DNA from: Betaproteobacteria bacterium
Lineage (GTDB): Bacteria > Pseudomonadota > Gammaproteobacteria > Burkholderiales > SG8-39
Direction: 5' to 3'
Length of the DNA: 9,329 bases
Assembly (NCBI GenBank): GCA_005888925.1
Contig: VBCP01000049.1
Coordinates: forward strand, 1-9,329
In this document: piece after piece, positions 9,264 to 9,329 of the stretch
Layout of the letters: each line of letters begins with the position of its first letter
How positions within the stretch are numbered: the stretch's first letter is position 1
The notes under the pieces: generated by a model
What the model was told of the DNA's origin: nothing
Database searches by the model: none
Seen by the model: the letters and a program-made list of their open reading frames with translations, nothing else
Position numbers and translations under genes: made by a program

Positions 9264-9329
9264 ATGCCACAGCGCCCGCAGCAGCTCGCGCACCTCGAGT
9301 ACCTCGGCGACGCGACCAAGTTCGCCGGC
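9264..9329 (+). CDS. Start of an unrecognised gene (cut by window end)
   Basis: An ATG at 9264 opens a frame of 22 codons to the end of the window: MPQRPQQLAHLEYLGDATKFAG. Third codon positions are almost all G or C, as in the neighbouring genes, which supports a real gene. There is no Shine-Dalgarno; a -10-like CATAAT lies 12-17 bases upstream. The family is not recognised. The short stretch LEYLGDATKFAG faintly recalls the first strand of AlaX-type tRNA-editing proteins, but this is too little to name it. Confidence 0.6.
   Translation, partial: MPQRPQQLAHLEYLGDATKFAG

Overview
The window looks like chromosome from a high-GC betaproteobacterium, probably uncultured or little studied. RecA and AlaRS read as betaproteobacterial types, third codon positions are strongly G/C, and the order recA-recX-alaS is a known proteobacterial arrangement. 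No mobile element, tRNA, rRNA or CRISPR array was seen. The taxon is an inference from remembered family members, since no search was possible.

Left part (1-1147): the 3' end of a pyridine nucleotide-disulfide oxidoreductase converges on a complete beta-hydroxyacid dehydrogenase (tartronate-semialdehyde / 3-hydroxyisobutyrate type). An 11-bp repeat covers both stop codons. The dehydrogenase is divergent from recA. The 156-bp gap holds a TTGACA-type promoter, a degenerate LexA box and a GTTGAC-N8-GTCAAC inverted repeat.

Middle part (1304-5942): recA is followed 18 bp later by a broken recX. The RecX N-terminal half and C-terminal end lie in different frames, and roughly 20 expected residues between them are missing. 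Then come a 112-aa protein of unknown role with a Myb/SANT-like C-terminal helix-turn-helix, a strong intrinsic terminator, and full-length alaS.

Right part (5947-9329): a four-helix membrane protein follows alaS directly. It meets a convergent, protease-less Lon-like AAA+ ATPase, and the two stop codons share one CTAG tetramer. A hotdog thioesterase is divergent from the ATPase. Then comes the Phe-inhibited type of DAHP synthase, aroG, the entry enzyme of the shikimate pathway. The window ends in the first 22 codons of an unrecognised gene.

The most notable element is the 170-bp leader of aroG. It has the parts of a classical ribosome-mediated attenuator. A 21-codon leader peptide carries the aromatic cluster FFGFFFYF. 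An early segment (7991-7998) can pair with a second one (8030-8037). The 7-mer CTGGCGG occurs once inside the leader ORF (8031-8037) and once as the 3' arm of a strong terminator (8095-8101). The shared partner CCGCCAG (8078-8084) can therefore form either an antiterminator or a terminator. The residues that set Phe feedback in E. coli AroG are also conserved, so Phe would control this step both at transcription and by allostery. Several genes here (alaS, the thioesterase, the aroG leader peptide, perhaps the last gene) have a -10-like hexamer 6-11 nt before the ATG and no Shine-Dalgarno, which suggests leaderless or very short-leader transcripts.
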